A DNA stretch of 64,000 bases from Halioglobus sp. (lineage in GTDB: Bacteria > Pseudomonadota > Gammaproteobacteria > Pseudomonadales > Halieaceae), in assembly GCA_020443425.1 (NCBI GenBank), contig JAGRIE010000002.1:1-64000 (forward strand). Direction: 5' to 3'. Under the pieces are notes generated by a model. It did not search any database, was not told the DNA's origin, and saw only the letters and a program-made list of their open reading frames with translations. The position numbers and the translations under genes are program-made. Below, one piece after another: positions 54,126 through 62,679 of the stretch. The first letter of the stretch is position 1; the number at the start of each line of letters is the position of its first letter.

Positions 54126-54995
54126 ATGAAATTCGTATTATCCACCTCATTCAGCAGCGTGGCGCACCTGACACAACTGGCGCCTGTGGCCGATACCCAC
54201 GGCTGGCACTCCATGTCGTTCTCGGACCATGTGGCCAACCCGCAGACTATCGACACACCCTACCCTTACACCGAGGACGGCAGCCGCCGCTGGCCCCCGT
54301 TCACAGACTGGCCTGATCCCTGGGTGATGATAGGCGCACTGGCCACCATCACCGAGAAACTGCGTTTCACCAACAACATTTTCGTCCTGCCACTGCGCAA
54401 CCCCTTCCTGGTGGCAAAGGCGATCAGCACGGCGGCGGTTGTCTCCAATAACCGGGTGACACCGGCGATCGGTGTGGGCTGGTCAGGCGACGAATTTGCC
54501 CTGATGGGCGCGGACTTCAAGACCCGCGGCAAGCGCACCGATGAAATGCTGGAAATCCTGCGCCTGTTGTGGACTGGTGAGCTGGTGGAATACCAGGGTG
54601 AGCACTACCAGTTCGACGCGCTGGAGATGAACCCGGCCCCGAGTGAGTACATCCCGATCTGGATCGGTGGCATCTCCGACCCGGCCATGCGCCGCGCGGC
54701 GCGCCTGGGGGACGGCTGGGTCACCGATCTGCAGACCAGTGACGAGATTATCGAGTGCGTCAAACGTATACAGGCATGGCGCCGGGAGTTCGGTCGCGAT
54801 CACCTGCCCTTCGAGGTGATGGCCACTCCCTCCGACGCCTGGAATTACGACGGCTACAAACGCCTGGAGGACGCCGGAGTCACCCATATCCTGACCATGC
54901 CCTGGCCGTTCTATCACGGTGAAACCGACGATCTGGATAAAAAAATCGACAGTGTGAAGCGCTATTCCGACGATATCATCAGCCAGTTCAGCTGA
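54126..54995 (+). CDS. LLM-class (luciferase-like) flavin or F420-dependent oxidoreductase
   Basis: A 289-residue TIM-barrel protein of the bacterial luciferase superfamily. It has the start FVLSTSFSSVAHLTQLAP, WHSMSFSDHVANP, TEKLRFTNNIFVLPLRNPFLVAKAISTA, TPAIGVGWSGDEFALMGADFKTRGKRTDEMLEIL and IPIWIGGISDPAMRRAARLGDGW. This subgroup (TIGR03619-like) is often annotated as F420-dependent. F420 is uncommon in gammaproteobacteria although some marine members make it, so FMN is an alternative. The substrate is unknown. The ATG at 54126 lies close behind the DUF3157-like gene. Confidence 0.87.
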   Translation: MKFVLSTSFSSVAHLTQLAPVADTHGWHSMSFSDHVANPQTIDTPYPYTEDGSRRWPPFTDWPDPWVMIGALATITEKLRFTNNIFVLPLRNPFLVAKAISTAAVVSNNRVTPAIGVGWSGDEFALMGADFKTRGKRTDEMLEILRLLWTGELVEYQGEHYQFDALEMNPAPSEYIPIWIGGISDPAMRRAARLGDGWVTDLQTSDEIIECVKRIQAWRREFGRDHLPFEVMATPSDAWNYDGYKRLEDAGVTHILTMPWPFYHGETDDLDKKIDSVKRYSDDIISQFS

Positions 54996-55040
54996 CCGGA
55001 GGGTGCGCTTCGGCGCCCGGGTGGGCGCAGCGGCTGCGGC

Positions 55041-55877
55041 CTAGGTCGCTGCTGTGTCGCCGAGCTTCCAGGACTGCAACAATCCCCTGGTATCGCGATC
55101 CCAGGGGTGAAACCCGACACGGTAGTACTCCCTGTACGCGGGCCCTATGCGGCGCAGGATGCCACCCCTGGCAAACAGGAATTTCCAGCCCTCGCGCCAC
55201 AGTCGCAGGCTCCACAGCTTTTTGTCTCTCCTCAGCATGTGCACGAGTCCCATCAGGATGTCCAGCAGCAGGAAAAAAGTCGCCTGTCGCATCGCGTTCC
55301 TGCGCATCCGCTCCGTGCCGCCGACCGCGCGGTAGACGTCGAAGGCGACGGCCTTGTGTTCCATCTCCTCGGCGGCGTGCCAGCGCCACAGGTCGAGCAT
55401 CGCCGGGTCGGCATTGTAAATCATGGGATTGTCGGTGCTCAGGGCGGATTCCGCCATGATGGCGGTGATGTGTTCAATCGCCGCTGTCGCCGCCAGCCGC
55501 TGCAGCGGTGTCAGGAATCTGTAGGCGCGCTGGATATTGCGCTCAAGCCGTCCCTCCATGACCTGCAGGTCATACCCGCGCAGCCGGCACAGCGTCTCGT
55601 TATAGCGCTGGTGTTCGCGGCGGTGAAAACCCTCCTGGCCGCAGAACCCGCGGATTTCCTCAGCCAGCTTCGGGTCATCGATCTGCCCGGAAAAATGGCG
55701 CACGCTGTCGATAAAGAATTTCTCGCCCAGCGGAAAGGTGATCGACATGGCATTGAACCACGCCGTCTTGAACGCGTGCTGGTCGAACCAGTCACCCGCC
55801 AGGCAGCGGGCGATATCGTGCTGGCGGTTGCGCGGAATCAGCGTGACGTCGTCGGGTGTGCGGGATACATCTGCCAT
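55041..55877 (-). CDS. PF10118-type metal-dependent hydrolase
   Basis: A 278-residue, mostly helical protein. It has WFNAMSITFPLGEKFFIDSVRHF near the start. Two ferritin-like metal-binding helices carry EGFHRREHQRYN and WHAAEEMEHKAVAFDVY, giving Glu and His ligands for a probable di-iron or similar centre. A hydrophobic helix (FFLLLDILMGLVHML) precedes the basic C-terminal region. The family is annotated as predicted metal-dependent hydrolase without known substrate. The ATG at 55877 has a strong AGGAGG 8 bases upstream, so the frame beyond it is not used. It is convergent with the LLM gene. Confidence 0.87.
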   Translation of the reverse strand: MADVSRTPDDVTLIPRNRQHDIARCLAGDWFDQHAFKTAWFNAMSITFPLGEKFFIDSVRHFSGQIDDPKLAEEIRGFCGQEGFHRREHQRYNETLCRLRGYDLQVMEGRLERNIQRAYRFLTPLQRLAATAAIEHITAIMAESALSTDNPMIYNADPAMLDLWRWHAAEEMEHKAVAFDVYRAVGGTERMRRNAMRQATFFLLLDILMGLVHMLRRDKKLWSLRLWREGWKFLFARGGILRRIGPAYREYYRVGFHPWDRDTRGLLQSWKLGDTAAT

Positions 55878-55972
55878 ACCGTGTCCTCCTCTCTGACTCG
55901 ACTCCAGTTCAAGTGTAGTGCGAATCCGCCGCGGTGTTGCAGTCAAATTTGGACAATCTTGATGTCCCTGTG

Positions 55973-56773
55973 CTAGCCCATCCCGCCCCAGGCGCGCGGC
56001 ATCTGCATATTCAGGCGCTCCAGTCCGCCGTTGACGCCGAGGATCTCACCGGTGACGTAGCTGGCAGCCGGTGTGCATAAATACAGCGCGCCCAGTGCGA
56101 TATCCTCGACCTCTCCCAGCCGGCCCATCGGAGTCAGGTCAACCATTACCTGTTCCACTTCCGGGGTGAGGACGGTATTGAGGGCGTCGGTCTTGGTAGA
56201 GCCCACGGCGATCGCGTTCACGCGTACCTTGGGCGCGAATTCCTGGGCCAGCTCCTGTGTTAACAGGGACAGCGCGCCCTTGGCAGTGCCGTATGCGGCG
56301 AAGCAGGGCGTCGGTTTGTGGCCGGCGATCGAGGAGATATTGAGGATGGCGCCGCCCCCGGTGGACTCGACCATCAGCGGTGCGCAGATACGGGAGAGCT
56401 CAAAGGCCGTGCTGACATTGAATCGAAATGCGCCCTCGAACTCGCGTGCGGTGGTCTGCGATACCGGCTTGGGCGGGAAGCCACCGGCATTGTTCACCAG
56501 GATATCGATACGCCCGAACTCCTCCAGGGTGCGATCGGCGAGCCGTTGCAGCTGGCTGAAGTCCAGTACGTCAGTCGGCACACACAGTGCGCGCTGTCCC
56601 AGCGCTTCAATCTGGGCTGCCACAGTCTCGAGATCGCTCAGGGTGCGCGCGCCGATCACAACATCGGCACCGGCCTCGGCGAAAGCCCTGGCAATCGCAG
56701 CTCCAATGCCTTTGCCTGCTCCGGTAATCACGGCCACTTTGCCGTCCAGTCTGAAATTATCGAATATAGACAC
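55973..56773 (-). CDS. short-chain dehydrogenase/reductase (SDR)
   Basis: A 266-residue classical SDR. It has the coenzyme motif TGAGKGIGAAIARAF, the NAG motif LVNNAGGFPPKP, and the catalytic triad as Ser in NISSIAGH and Tyr/Lys in YGTAKGAL. The C-terminal YVTGEILGVNGGLERL is typical. The DVVIGARTLS strand end suggests NADP. The start is GTG 56773, with GAGGAG about 8 bases upstream; the frame is open to 56959 without a comparable signal. The substrate is unknown. Confidence 0.9.
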   Translation of the reverse strand: MSIFDNFRLDGKVAVITGAGKGIGAAIARAFAEAGADVVIGARTLSDLETVAAQIEALGQRALCVPTDVLDFSQLQRLADRTLEEFGRIDILVNNAGGFPPKPVSQTTAREFEGAFRFNVSTAFELSRICAPLMVESTGGGAILNISSIAGHKPTPCFAAYGTAKGALSLLTQELAQEFAPKVRVNAIAVGSTKTDALNTVLTPEVEQVMVDLTPMGRLGEVEDIALGALYLCTPAASYVTGEILGVNGGLERLNMQMPRAWGGMG

Positions 56774-57026
56774 CAGGTACTCCTCAGGGTATGGGGTTGT
56801 GCGCAGGGAAATGGGGCGAGGCAGCTGCAGCGCCGACAGCACACGGTGATGCTCTTTTACAATTATTGTGTCAGGCATTGTAAGGCGCGCTGCTGACCAG
56901 CGTCCAGCGGCGCCGGTGCTGTCCGCCGCCGCATTCGCCGCTGCGCAGGGGTCAGGCAAAAGATACAGCTGATCAGTACACCTATGCTAACCTCCGGCTA
57001 CGCCTTTTGAGAAAACCGGATGTGAT

Positions 57027-57833
57027 ATGAAATACGCTGCGCTAGGCCTTTTACTGTTCTCCGTTCATGCCACCGCGAATCCCAGGCTGTATGTCTTCGA
57101 TTGCGGGAGTGTCCATCTCGACAGTCTGGAGATGTTCAATATCAAGCCGGAAGAATCCGATGTGCGGGATTTGTTCGTGCCCTGTTACGTCATTGAGCAC
57201 GACGACGGGATGCTGTTCTGGGATGGCGGCCTGCCTGCCTCCATGGTGGGCAGCGAGCCACCGGCGTCCGCCACCGGGCCGGTGACGCACTATCAGCGCT
57301 GGATCATTGATCAGCTGGCGGATATGGGGATCAGCCCCGCTGATATCACATACGCCGCCTATTCCCACCTGCACTTTGACCACGCGGGGGCGGCAAACGA
57401 GCTGGCGGAGAATACGGTGATCATGCAGCGGGCCGAGTGGGACAAGGCCTTTGAGGAGGGGCATGCGTTTGTCGAGCCAGCTCTGTACGAAGGCTTGAAA
57501 TCCGCTGAACTCAAACTTATCGAGGGTGACTACGATGTCTTCGGCGATGGCAGCGTGCGCCTGATCTACACTCCCGGGCACACGCCCGGTCACCAGAGCT
57601 TGCTGGTGATGCTGGAAAACACCGGGCCGGTGGTGTTGTCTGGTGACCTGTACCACACCCGCGCCAACCGGCAACTGCGCCGAGTCCCGACATTCAACTA
57701 CGACGCCGAACAGACACTGCAATCCATGGACAGGGTGGATACCCTGCTCGCGGAGACCGGCGCGACCCTGTGGATAGGGCATGACAAGGCGCTGGCCGAC
57801 ACGCTGAAAAAAGCACCGGCATATTACGACTAG
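57027..57833 (+). CDS. exported metallo-beta-lactamase-fold hydrolase (AHL-lactonase-like)
   Basis: A 268-residue protein with a short signal peptide (ALGLLLFSVHATAN). The zinc motif HLHFDH is at His114, His116, Asp118 and His119, followed by PGHTPGHQSLLV with a metal His, SGDLYHT with bridging Asp, and WIGHDKA with a last His. The layout (VPCYVIEHDDGMLFWDGGLP early) matches the N-acyl homoserine lactonase-like subfamily. Quorum quenching is possible, but many members act on other lactones or esters. The pteridine reductase gene follows 18 bases later. Confidence 0.87.
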   Translation: MKYAALGLLLFSVHATANPRLYVFDCGSVHLDSLEMFNIKPEESDVRDLFVPCYVIEHDDGMLFWDGGLPASMVGSEPPASATGPVTHYQRWIIDQLADMGISPADITYAAYSHLHFDHAGAANELAENTVIMQRAEWDKAFEEGHAFVEPALYEGLKSAELKLIEGDYDVFGDGSVRLIYTPGHTPGHQSLLVMLENTGPVVLSGDLYHTRANRQLRRVPTFNYDAEQTLQSMDRVDTLLAETGATLWIGHDKALADTLKKAPAYYD

Positions 57834-57851
57834 CAGGCAGAGGGGCGAGGC

Positions 57852-58589
57852 GTGGCTAAAGTTGCAGTGGTTACCGGTGGTGCCAAACGTATAGGCCGTG
57901 CAATTGCCTGCCATTTGCACCATCTGGGATTCGATATCGCAGTGCACTACCGCAGCTCTGCCGCAAGTGCGCAGCGGCTGGTGGACGAGCTGTGCGACCT
58001 GCGGCCCGGCTCCTGCCGCCTGTTCCAGGCGGATTTGGAGGAGCAGGCGCAGATCGACGCAATGTGCGGTGAACTGCTGGCGCACTACGGTTCGATAGAG
58101 CTGCTGGTGAACAATGCCTCCAGCTATTTTGCGTCCCCGCTCCACAGCGCTACGCCGGCGCAGTTCGACACACTGGTGGGCGCCAACCTGCGCGGCCCCT
58201 ACTTCCTGGTGCAGGGGCTGTTACCGGGGTTGCGATCGGGGACCGCCAGCATTGTGAACATTCTCGATGTGCATATGGACCTGCCGCTGCAGGACTTCAA
58301 TGTCTATGGTGCAACCAAGGCAGGGCTGGCTGCGCTGACCCGCAGCCTCGCGGTGGAACTCGGGCCGGATATCCGGGTCAACGGTGTGGCCCCGGGGGCA
58401 ATACTATGGCCGGAGGGCAGCGACAGTTACGATGAGACACAGCGCGAGCGCACCCTGCGCCAGACACCGCTGAAACGCCTCGGCGAGCCGATGGATATAG
58501 CGCGTACGGTTGCCTTTCTGGCCTGTGAAGCGCCGTTCATCACCGGCCAGCTGATCCGTGTGGACGGCGGCAGAAGCCTGGTGAGCTAG
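57852..58589 (+). CDS. pteridine reductase-type SDR (FolM/PTR1-like)
   Basis: A 245-residue SDR with TGGAKRIGRAIACHL for NADP binding, HYRSS (Arg-Ser selecting NADPH), LVNNASSYF, and the pteridine-reductase signature DVHMDLPLQDFNVYGATKAG. In that signature the usual catalytic Ser is replaced by Asp and the Tyr and Lys remain. Such enzymes reduce dihydrobiopterin, dihydrofolate or dihydromonapterin. The GTG start has GGGGCGAGG just upstream. It is convergent with the MAPEG gene. Confidence 0.87.
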   Translation: MAKVAVVTGGAKRIGRAIACHLHHLGFDIAVHYRSSAASAQRLVDELCDLRPGSCRLFQADLEEQAQIDAMCGELLAHYGSIELLVNNASSYFASPLHSATPAQFDTLVGANLRGPYFLVQGLLPGLRSGTASIVNILDVHMDLPLQDFNVYGATKAGLAALTRSLAVELGPDIRVNGVAPGAILWPEGSDSYDETQRERTLRQTPLKRLGEPMDIARTVAFLACEAPFITGQLIRVDGGRSLVS

Positions 58590-58602
58590 CGGCCACAGGC
58601 CG

Positions 58603-59028
58603 CTACCAGACCAGCATGGCCGCGCGCACGATCAGGGTGAACAGCACCAGTGAGGACAGTGTGAACAGGACAAACCGGATCTCGATCTTGTTCCACAGGG
58701 TCTGGTGCAGTGTGTGCAGGAGTCGCAGGCCCACATAACACCACGCCAGTGTGACATTCAGCCCCTCACCCGCACCCAGCAGCGCCAGCGTGAGCGCCAC
58801 AGCGTAGAACATCACCGGCTGTTGCAGCAGGTGATTGTAGTTGTCCGCCTTCCAGCGCACCCTCGGTGGTAACTCCGACATCTGTTGGCCGTTGGGAAGA
58901 TTCTGGTCCAGTTGTATCCCGGCCCTGCTGATGGCCGGGATTCGGGTGACATACATCCACAGCCAGACCACGCTGGTCAGGAGCAGCAGGGCGATCACCG
59001 GCGCCAGGATTTCAGTGGATATTGGCAT
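58603..59028 (-). CDS. MAPEG family membrane protein
   Basis: A 141-residue integral membrane protein with four hydrophobic helices and the MAPEG-type segment PRVRWKADNYNHLLQQPVMFYAVALTLALLG followed by WCYVGLRLLHTLHQ. The family includes glutathione transferases and related eicosanoid-metabolising proteins; the bacterial role is unknown. The 256-base gap to the next gene contains a stable GC stem (CCGCTGCC at 59224-59231 with GGCAGCGG at 59241-59248) lying downstream of the RIO kinase gene, without a T-run. Confidence 0.88.
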   Translation of the reverse strand: MPISTEILAPVIALLLLTSVVWLWMYVTRIPAISRAGIQLDQNLPNGQQMSELPPRVRWKADNYNHLLQQPVMFYAVALTLALLGAGEGLNVTLAWCYVGLRLLHTLHQTLWNKIEIRFVLFTLSSLVLFTLIVRAAMLVW

Positions 59029-59284
59029 GGTATTTCTCCGAGATGTTGTTCATCAGTTCAATTGAGGTCGGCAAGCAAAGGGGCCCGGGACTTAACAAGC
59101 TGTTGATTGCTAACACTATTACTCTCCTGTGACCGGGCAAGCGTGTGCACGGTGGTTTTTATTATCAGGCAGAAGCTGATCTAGTCAGGCACAAATGTCA
59201 ACCGGTACTCCACTGGATGGGGGCCGCTGCCGCGCAGTGGGGCAGCGGTGCCGGTGACGCCGGGATTGCGCCGCCGGCGGGGGG

Positions 59285-60142
59285 CTAGTCGTCGTCCTCG
59301 GCTTCGCGCAGCCGCTGCCGGCGCTTTTCCTCCTCGGCCAGCGCGGCCTTGATTTCCAGCATCACCCCATCGACGTCGGCGGTGTGTGTGTCCGCGGCAA
59401 ACTGGCCGGTGAGTTCCCGGTCCGGGTCCAACTCGCCCTCTTCATACAGCGCCCACATCTCGTCGGCGTACCGGGTATCACGCAATTCGGGGGCGAACTG
59501 GCCGTAGTAGTCCGACATGTTCTTCACGTCGCGGTCCAGCATGCTGCGCGCGTTATTATTGGCCGCCGCATCCACAGCCTGCGGCAGGTCGATGATGACA
59601 GGGCCGTTTTCATCCACCAGCACATTGAATTCGGACAGGTCGCCGTGAACCAGCCCGGCACACAGCATGCGCATCACGTAGTGCATCATCAGGGCGTGAT
59701 CCTCCCTGGCCTGCTCGGCCGACATCGACACCTCGTTCAGTCGCGGTGCGACGTCACCGTTCTCATCGGTGACCAGTTCCATCAGCAGCACACCGTCAAA
59801 GCAGCCATAGGGCTCTGGCACGCGCACACCGGCCCGGGCCAGCCGATAGAGCGCGTCCACCTCGGCATTCTGCCAGGTATCCTCCTGCTGCTTGCGACCG
59901 AACTTTGAGCCTTTCTCCATCGCACGGGCGCGTCGACTGTTGCGCACCTTGCGACCCTCGGTGTACTGGGCTGCCTTTTTGAAACTGCGCTTCAGTGCAT
60001 CCTTGTAGATTTTCGCACAGCGGATTTTGGAACCGCAGCGCACAATGAAGACGTCAGCCTCCTTGCCGCTCATCAGCGGGCGGATGACCTCGTCGACGAG
60101 GCCGTCCTCAACCAGAGGTAGCAGACGTTTGGGAGTCTTCAC
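59285..60142 (-). CDS. RIO-type serine/threonine protein kinase
   Basis: A 285-residue RIO1-like kinase similar in layout to Pseudomonas PA4780. The ATP-binding region has LMSGKEADVFIVRC and the lysine in CAKIYK (Lys44). The catalytic loop is LVHGDLSEFNVLV (Asp168) and the metal-binding Asp is in IIDLPQ (Asp185). The C-terminal tail is acidic and highly charged (EEEKRRQRLREAEDDD). Start choice rests on family N-termini (VKTPKRLLPLVEDGLVDEV), giving GTG 60142 without a clear RBS; the frame stays open to 60370. Bacterial RIO kinases are of unclear function. Confidence 0.85.
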   Translation of the reverse strand: MKTPKRLLPLVEDGLVDEVIRPLMSGKEADVFIVRCGSKIRCAKIYKDALKRSFKKAAQYTEGRKVRNSRRARAMEKGSKFGRKQQEDTWQNAEVDALYRLARAGVRVPEPYGCFDGVLLMELVTDENGDVAPRLNEVSMSAEQAREDHALMMHYVMRMLCAGLVHGDLSEFNVLVDENGPVIIDLPQAVDAAANNNARSMLDRDVKNMSDYYGQFAPELRDTRYADEMWALYEEGELDPDRELTGQFAADTHTADVDGVMLEIKAALAEEEKRRQRLREAEDDD

Positions 60143-60480
60143 GGTGTGTTTGGTCTGCGGCTGGTGAATGGCTGGCTGATGGCTGTTACCTTGAGAGAAA
60201 GTGTGATCTGCCTGAAACGGGGGTGTATTCTGACACGTCTCCTGCTGCGGTACAGCAATAAAAACGGGTGTCTGTCGGCAGGCGGCCGGTAAATCGCGTG
60301 TGCCATGCTGGATACTGCGCGTGCGGGCAGCTGTCCCGGCGCTGCCTGCCACTTGTGCCGGAAACGGCAATCGCTTACGGTAAGCGTTGCAGCGTGCACT
60401 GCGCCTGAAAAAGGCGGAGGGTAAGTGAAAAGCTTACCGGTGGTTGCATGGGATGCTGTCAGTCTTGATGTCCGGGATGA
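60143..60480. promoter_or_regulatory. divergent regulatory region with three consecutive inverted repeats (60372-60438)
   Basis: This 338-base gap separates the divergent RIO kinase and DUF2237 genes. A perfect 15-base palindrome, CGCTTAC-G-GTAAGCG, lies at 60372-60386. CGCCT/AGGCG (about 60402-60416) forms a small hairpin. GGTAAG (60420-60425) pairs with CTTACC (60433-60438). The first and third share the TTAC/GTAA half-site typical of TetR-family and related operators. The rest of the gap holds no gene that I can support. Confidence 0.5.
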
Positions 60481-60873
60481 GTGTTTGTGCAAACTGTTGT
60501 AATAGATGAACCCCTCAATGTGTTCGGCGAAACCCTGCTTTCCTGTAGCGAGGATCCCCTCACTGGCTTCCTGCGTGACGGCTGCTGCAATACCAATGAT
60601 CAGGATGTGGGGTCGCATACCGTCTGCATCCTGGTCAATGAAGCCTTCCTGCAGTACTCGCGGTTTGCCGGCAATGACCTCAGTACGCCGATGCCCGAGT
60701 ACGGGTTTCCGGGGCTGAAGCCGGGTGACAGGTGGTGCTTGTGCGCGTCGCGCTGGCTGCAGGCCTACGAGCAGAAAATGGCGCCCAAGGTGTATTTGAC
60801 GCGCACCCATATTCGCGCGCTCGAAACGATTCCGATGGCCGTGTTGCGCCAGTTTGCGGCTGATCTCAACTGA
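60481..60873 (+). CDS. DUF2237 family protein
   Basis: A 130-residue soluble protein that matches DUF2237 closely: LNVFGETLLSCSEDPLTGFLRDGCCNT, DVGSHTVCILV, FAGNDLSTPMPEYGFPGLKPGDRWCLCASRW. Four to five conserved Cys (in SCSED, GCC and WCLC) suggest metal or redox chemistry, but the function is unknown. The GTG at 60481 is the first start; no strong RBS is seen. It is followed 41 bases later by the esterase gene. Confidence 0.88.
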   Translation: MFVQTVVIDEPLNVFGETLLSCSEDPLTGFLRDGCCNTNDQDVGSHTVCILVNEAFLQYSRFAGNDLSTPMPEYGFPGLKPGDRWCLCASRWLQAYEQKMAPKVYLTRTHIRALETIPMAVLRQFAADLN

Positions 60874-60914
60874 CTTGAACCGTTAAGCGCACCGCTGTCT
60901 ACACAGGAGAGCCC

Positions 60915-61577
60915 ATGCTCGCTGCCCCGCTTCCCACGGTGGAACTGAATCCCGACACCCCCCCGGTCGCTGTTGTTATCTGGCTGCACGGGCTGGGCGC
61001 GGATGGTCACGACTTCGAACCCATCGTCCCCGAGCTGAAACTGCCGCCCGACCTGCCGGTACGCTTTGTTTTTCCGCACGCACCGGAAATCGCTGTGACC
61101 GCTTTCGGCGGCCAGCGCGCGCGGGCCTGGTTCGATTTTGATCCCGGTGGGGGCGCGGACGAGCCGGGCCTGAAAAAGTCCGCGGCGCGGATACGGGACC
61201 TGATCCAGAATGAGATCGACAGCGGGATGCCGGCTGGGCACATCCTGCTGGCGGGCTTTTCACAGGGCGGAGTGATGGCGTTCCACACCGGGCTCTACTA
61301 TCCGAAGCGACTGGCCGGTATCCTCGCGCTGTCGACTTTTCTCGCCGAGCCTGACAAGCTGGCGGTAGCGAGGACGGGCGCCAATGCGAATATCCCCATC
61401 CTGATGTGCCACGGGCAGCAGGATGCGGTGCTGCCCATCACGCTCGGCAAGTCCTCGCTGGAAAGCCTGCGCGGTGCGGGATACGAGGTTGAATGGCGCG
61501 AGTACCCGATGGCGCACGAGGTCTGTCTCGAGGAGATACGCGATATCAGCCGATGGCTGCAGGCCGTCCTGCGCTGA
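60915..61577 (+). CDS. carboxylesterase / lysophospholipase-type alpha/beta hydrolase
   Basis: A 220-residue cytoplasmic hydrolase of the carboxylesterase II/acyl-protein thioesterase type. It has VVIWLHGLGADGHDFEPIVPEL (oxyanion), VRFVFPHAPE, the nucleophile elbow LAGFSQGGVMAFH, the catalytic Asp in MCHGQQDAVLPI and the His in YPMAHEVCLEE. This matches Pseudomonas EstB-like enzymes that act on short-chain esters. The ATG has AGGAGA about 6 bases upstream. Confidence 0.93.
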   Translation: MLAAPLPTVELNPDTPPVAVVIWLHGLGADGHDFEPIVPELKLPPDLPVRFVFPHAPEIAVTAFGGQRARAWFDFDPGGGADEPGLKKSAARIRDLIQNEIDSGMPAGHILLAGFSQGGVMAFHTGLYYPKRLAGILALSTFLAEPDKLAVARTGANANIPILMCHGQQDAVLPITLGKSSLESLRGAGYEVEWREYPMAHEVCLEEIRDISRWLQAVLR

Positions 61578-61612
61578 CGGCGGCTGCGACCCCCGCCGGC
61601 GCACTGCGCTGC

Positions 61613-62647
61613 TCACCCCTGCTGTTGCGGGTCCAGTCGCTGGAGTAACTCCGCAGCGGGAACCTCACGGCATCCGGTCGCATTCTGGCCACTCCACAGC
61701 GATGTGAAGTCGTCGCTTCCCTTTGCTTCAGCCGCTGCTCGCAACAGGGCCACAGGCCCGGCCGCGGTCGGGAAGGCGGTGGCAACCTCGGCCATCGGGC
61801 CCACCTCGCGCACCAGCCGGTTGACGATGCTGCGGGCCGGTCGCCCGGTGAACACATTGGTCACTGCCGTGTGCTGTGCGGCATCACTGGTGAGCGCGGC
61901 CCTGTGCAGGGCGCTGGTTTGGGCTTCCGGGCACAACAGGAAGGTGGTGCCGATCTGCGCCCCGGCGGCCCCCAGTGTCATCGCTGCGCGCACTCCCTCG
62001 CGGCTGGCGATGCCACCGGCGGCGATTACAGGCACCGATACCGCCGCACAGATTTTCGGCACAAGCGCCATCGTGCCTGTTTGCGTGGTCATGTCCTGGG
62101 TCAGGAAACAGCCCCGGTGGCCCCCGGCTTCCAACCCCTGCGCAATCACCGCGTCGGCGCCGTGGTCAACCAGCCAGCGCGCCTCGTCTACCGTGGTCGC
62201 AGTGGACAGGATCTTTGCGCCCCAGGATTTCAGGGGGTCCAGCAGCGCGGGCGCCGGCAGGCCAAAGTGAAAGCTCACCACGGCCGGCTTGAACTGCTCC
62301 AGCACCGACAGCGCGGCCTCGCCAAACGGCTCCCGTGATACGCCGGCCGCGGCAGCGGGCGGCTCCACGCCCAGCTCCTGGAAATACGCGGCCAGCCTGT
62401 GCTGCCAGCGCGTGGCTTGCGCGGGGCTGACAGCCGGAGTCCGGTGACAGAAGAAATTCACATTGAAAGGTTTGTTGGTCAGCCGGGTCAGGCGCCGCAG
62501 CTCCGCTTCGAGTGCGGCAGCACTCAACATGGCACAGGGCAGGGAGCCGAGTCCGCCCGCATTGGACACGGCGGCGGCCAGTTCGGCGTCCTGTACCCCT
62601 GCCATCGGAGCCTGGATGATCGGTCGTTGGATATTGAACAGTGTCAC
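61613..62647 (-). CDS. nitronate monooxygenase (2-nitropropane dioxygenase family)
   Basis: A 344-residue FMN TIM-barrel enzyme. It has NIQRPIIQAPMAGVQDAELAAAVSNAGGLGSLPCAML, KPFNVNFFCH, VSFHFGLP, the catalytic His region AQGLEAGGHRG, and the FMN-phosphate loops VIAAGGIASREGV and LGAAGAQIGT. It oxidises alkyl nitronates. Two starts compete. GTG 62647 has GGGGAGG five bases upstream; ATG 62683 overlaps the stop of the upstream gene (ATGA) but lacks an RBS. I prefer 62647. Confidence 0.92.
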   Translation of the reverse strand: MTLFNIQRPIIQAPMAGVQDAELAAAVSNAGGLGSLPCAMLSAAALEAELRRLTRLTNKPFNVNFFCHRTPAVSPAQATRWQHRLAAYFQELGVEPPAAAAGVSREPFGEAALSVLEQFKPAVVSFHFGLPAPALLDPLKSWGAKILSTATTVDEARWLVDHGADAVIAQGLEAGGHRGCFLTQDMTTQTGTMALVPKICAAVSVPVIAAGGIASREGVRAAMTLGAAGAQIGTTFLLCPEAQTSALHRAALTSDAAQHTAVTNVFTGRPARSIVNRLVREVGPMAEVATAFPTAAGPVALLRAAAEAKGSDDFTSLWSGQNATGCREVPAAELLQRLDPQQQG

Positions 62648-62679
62648 TGCCGCCTCCCCGCAATGGGTTGCTGTCGCGT

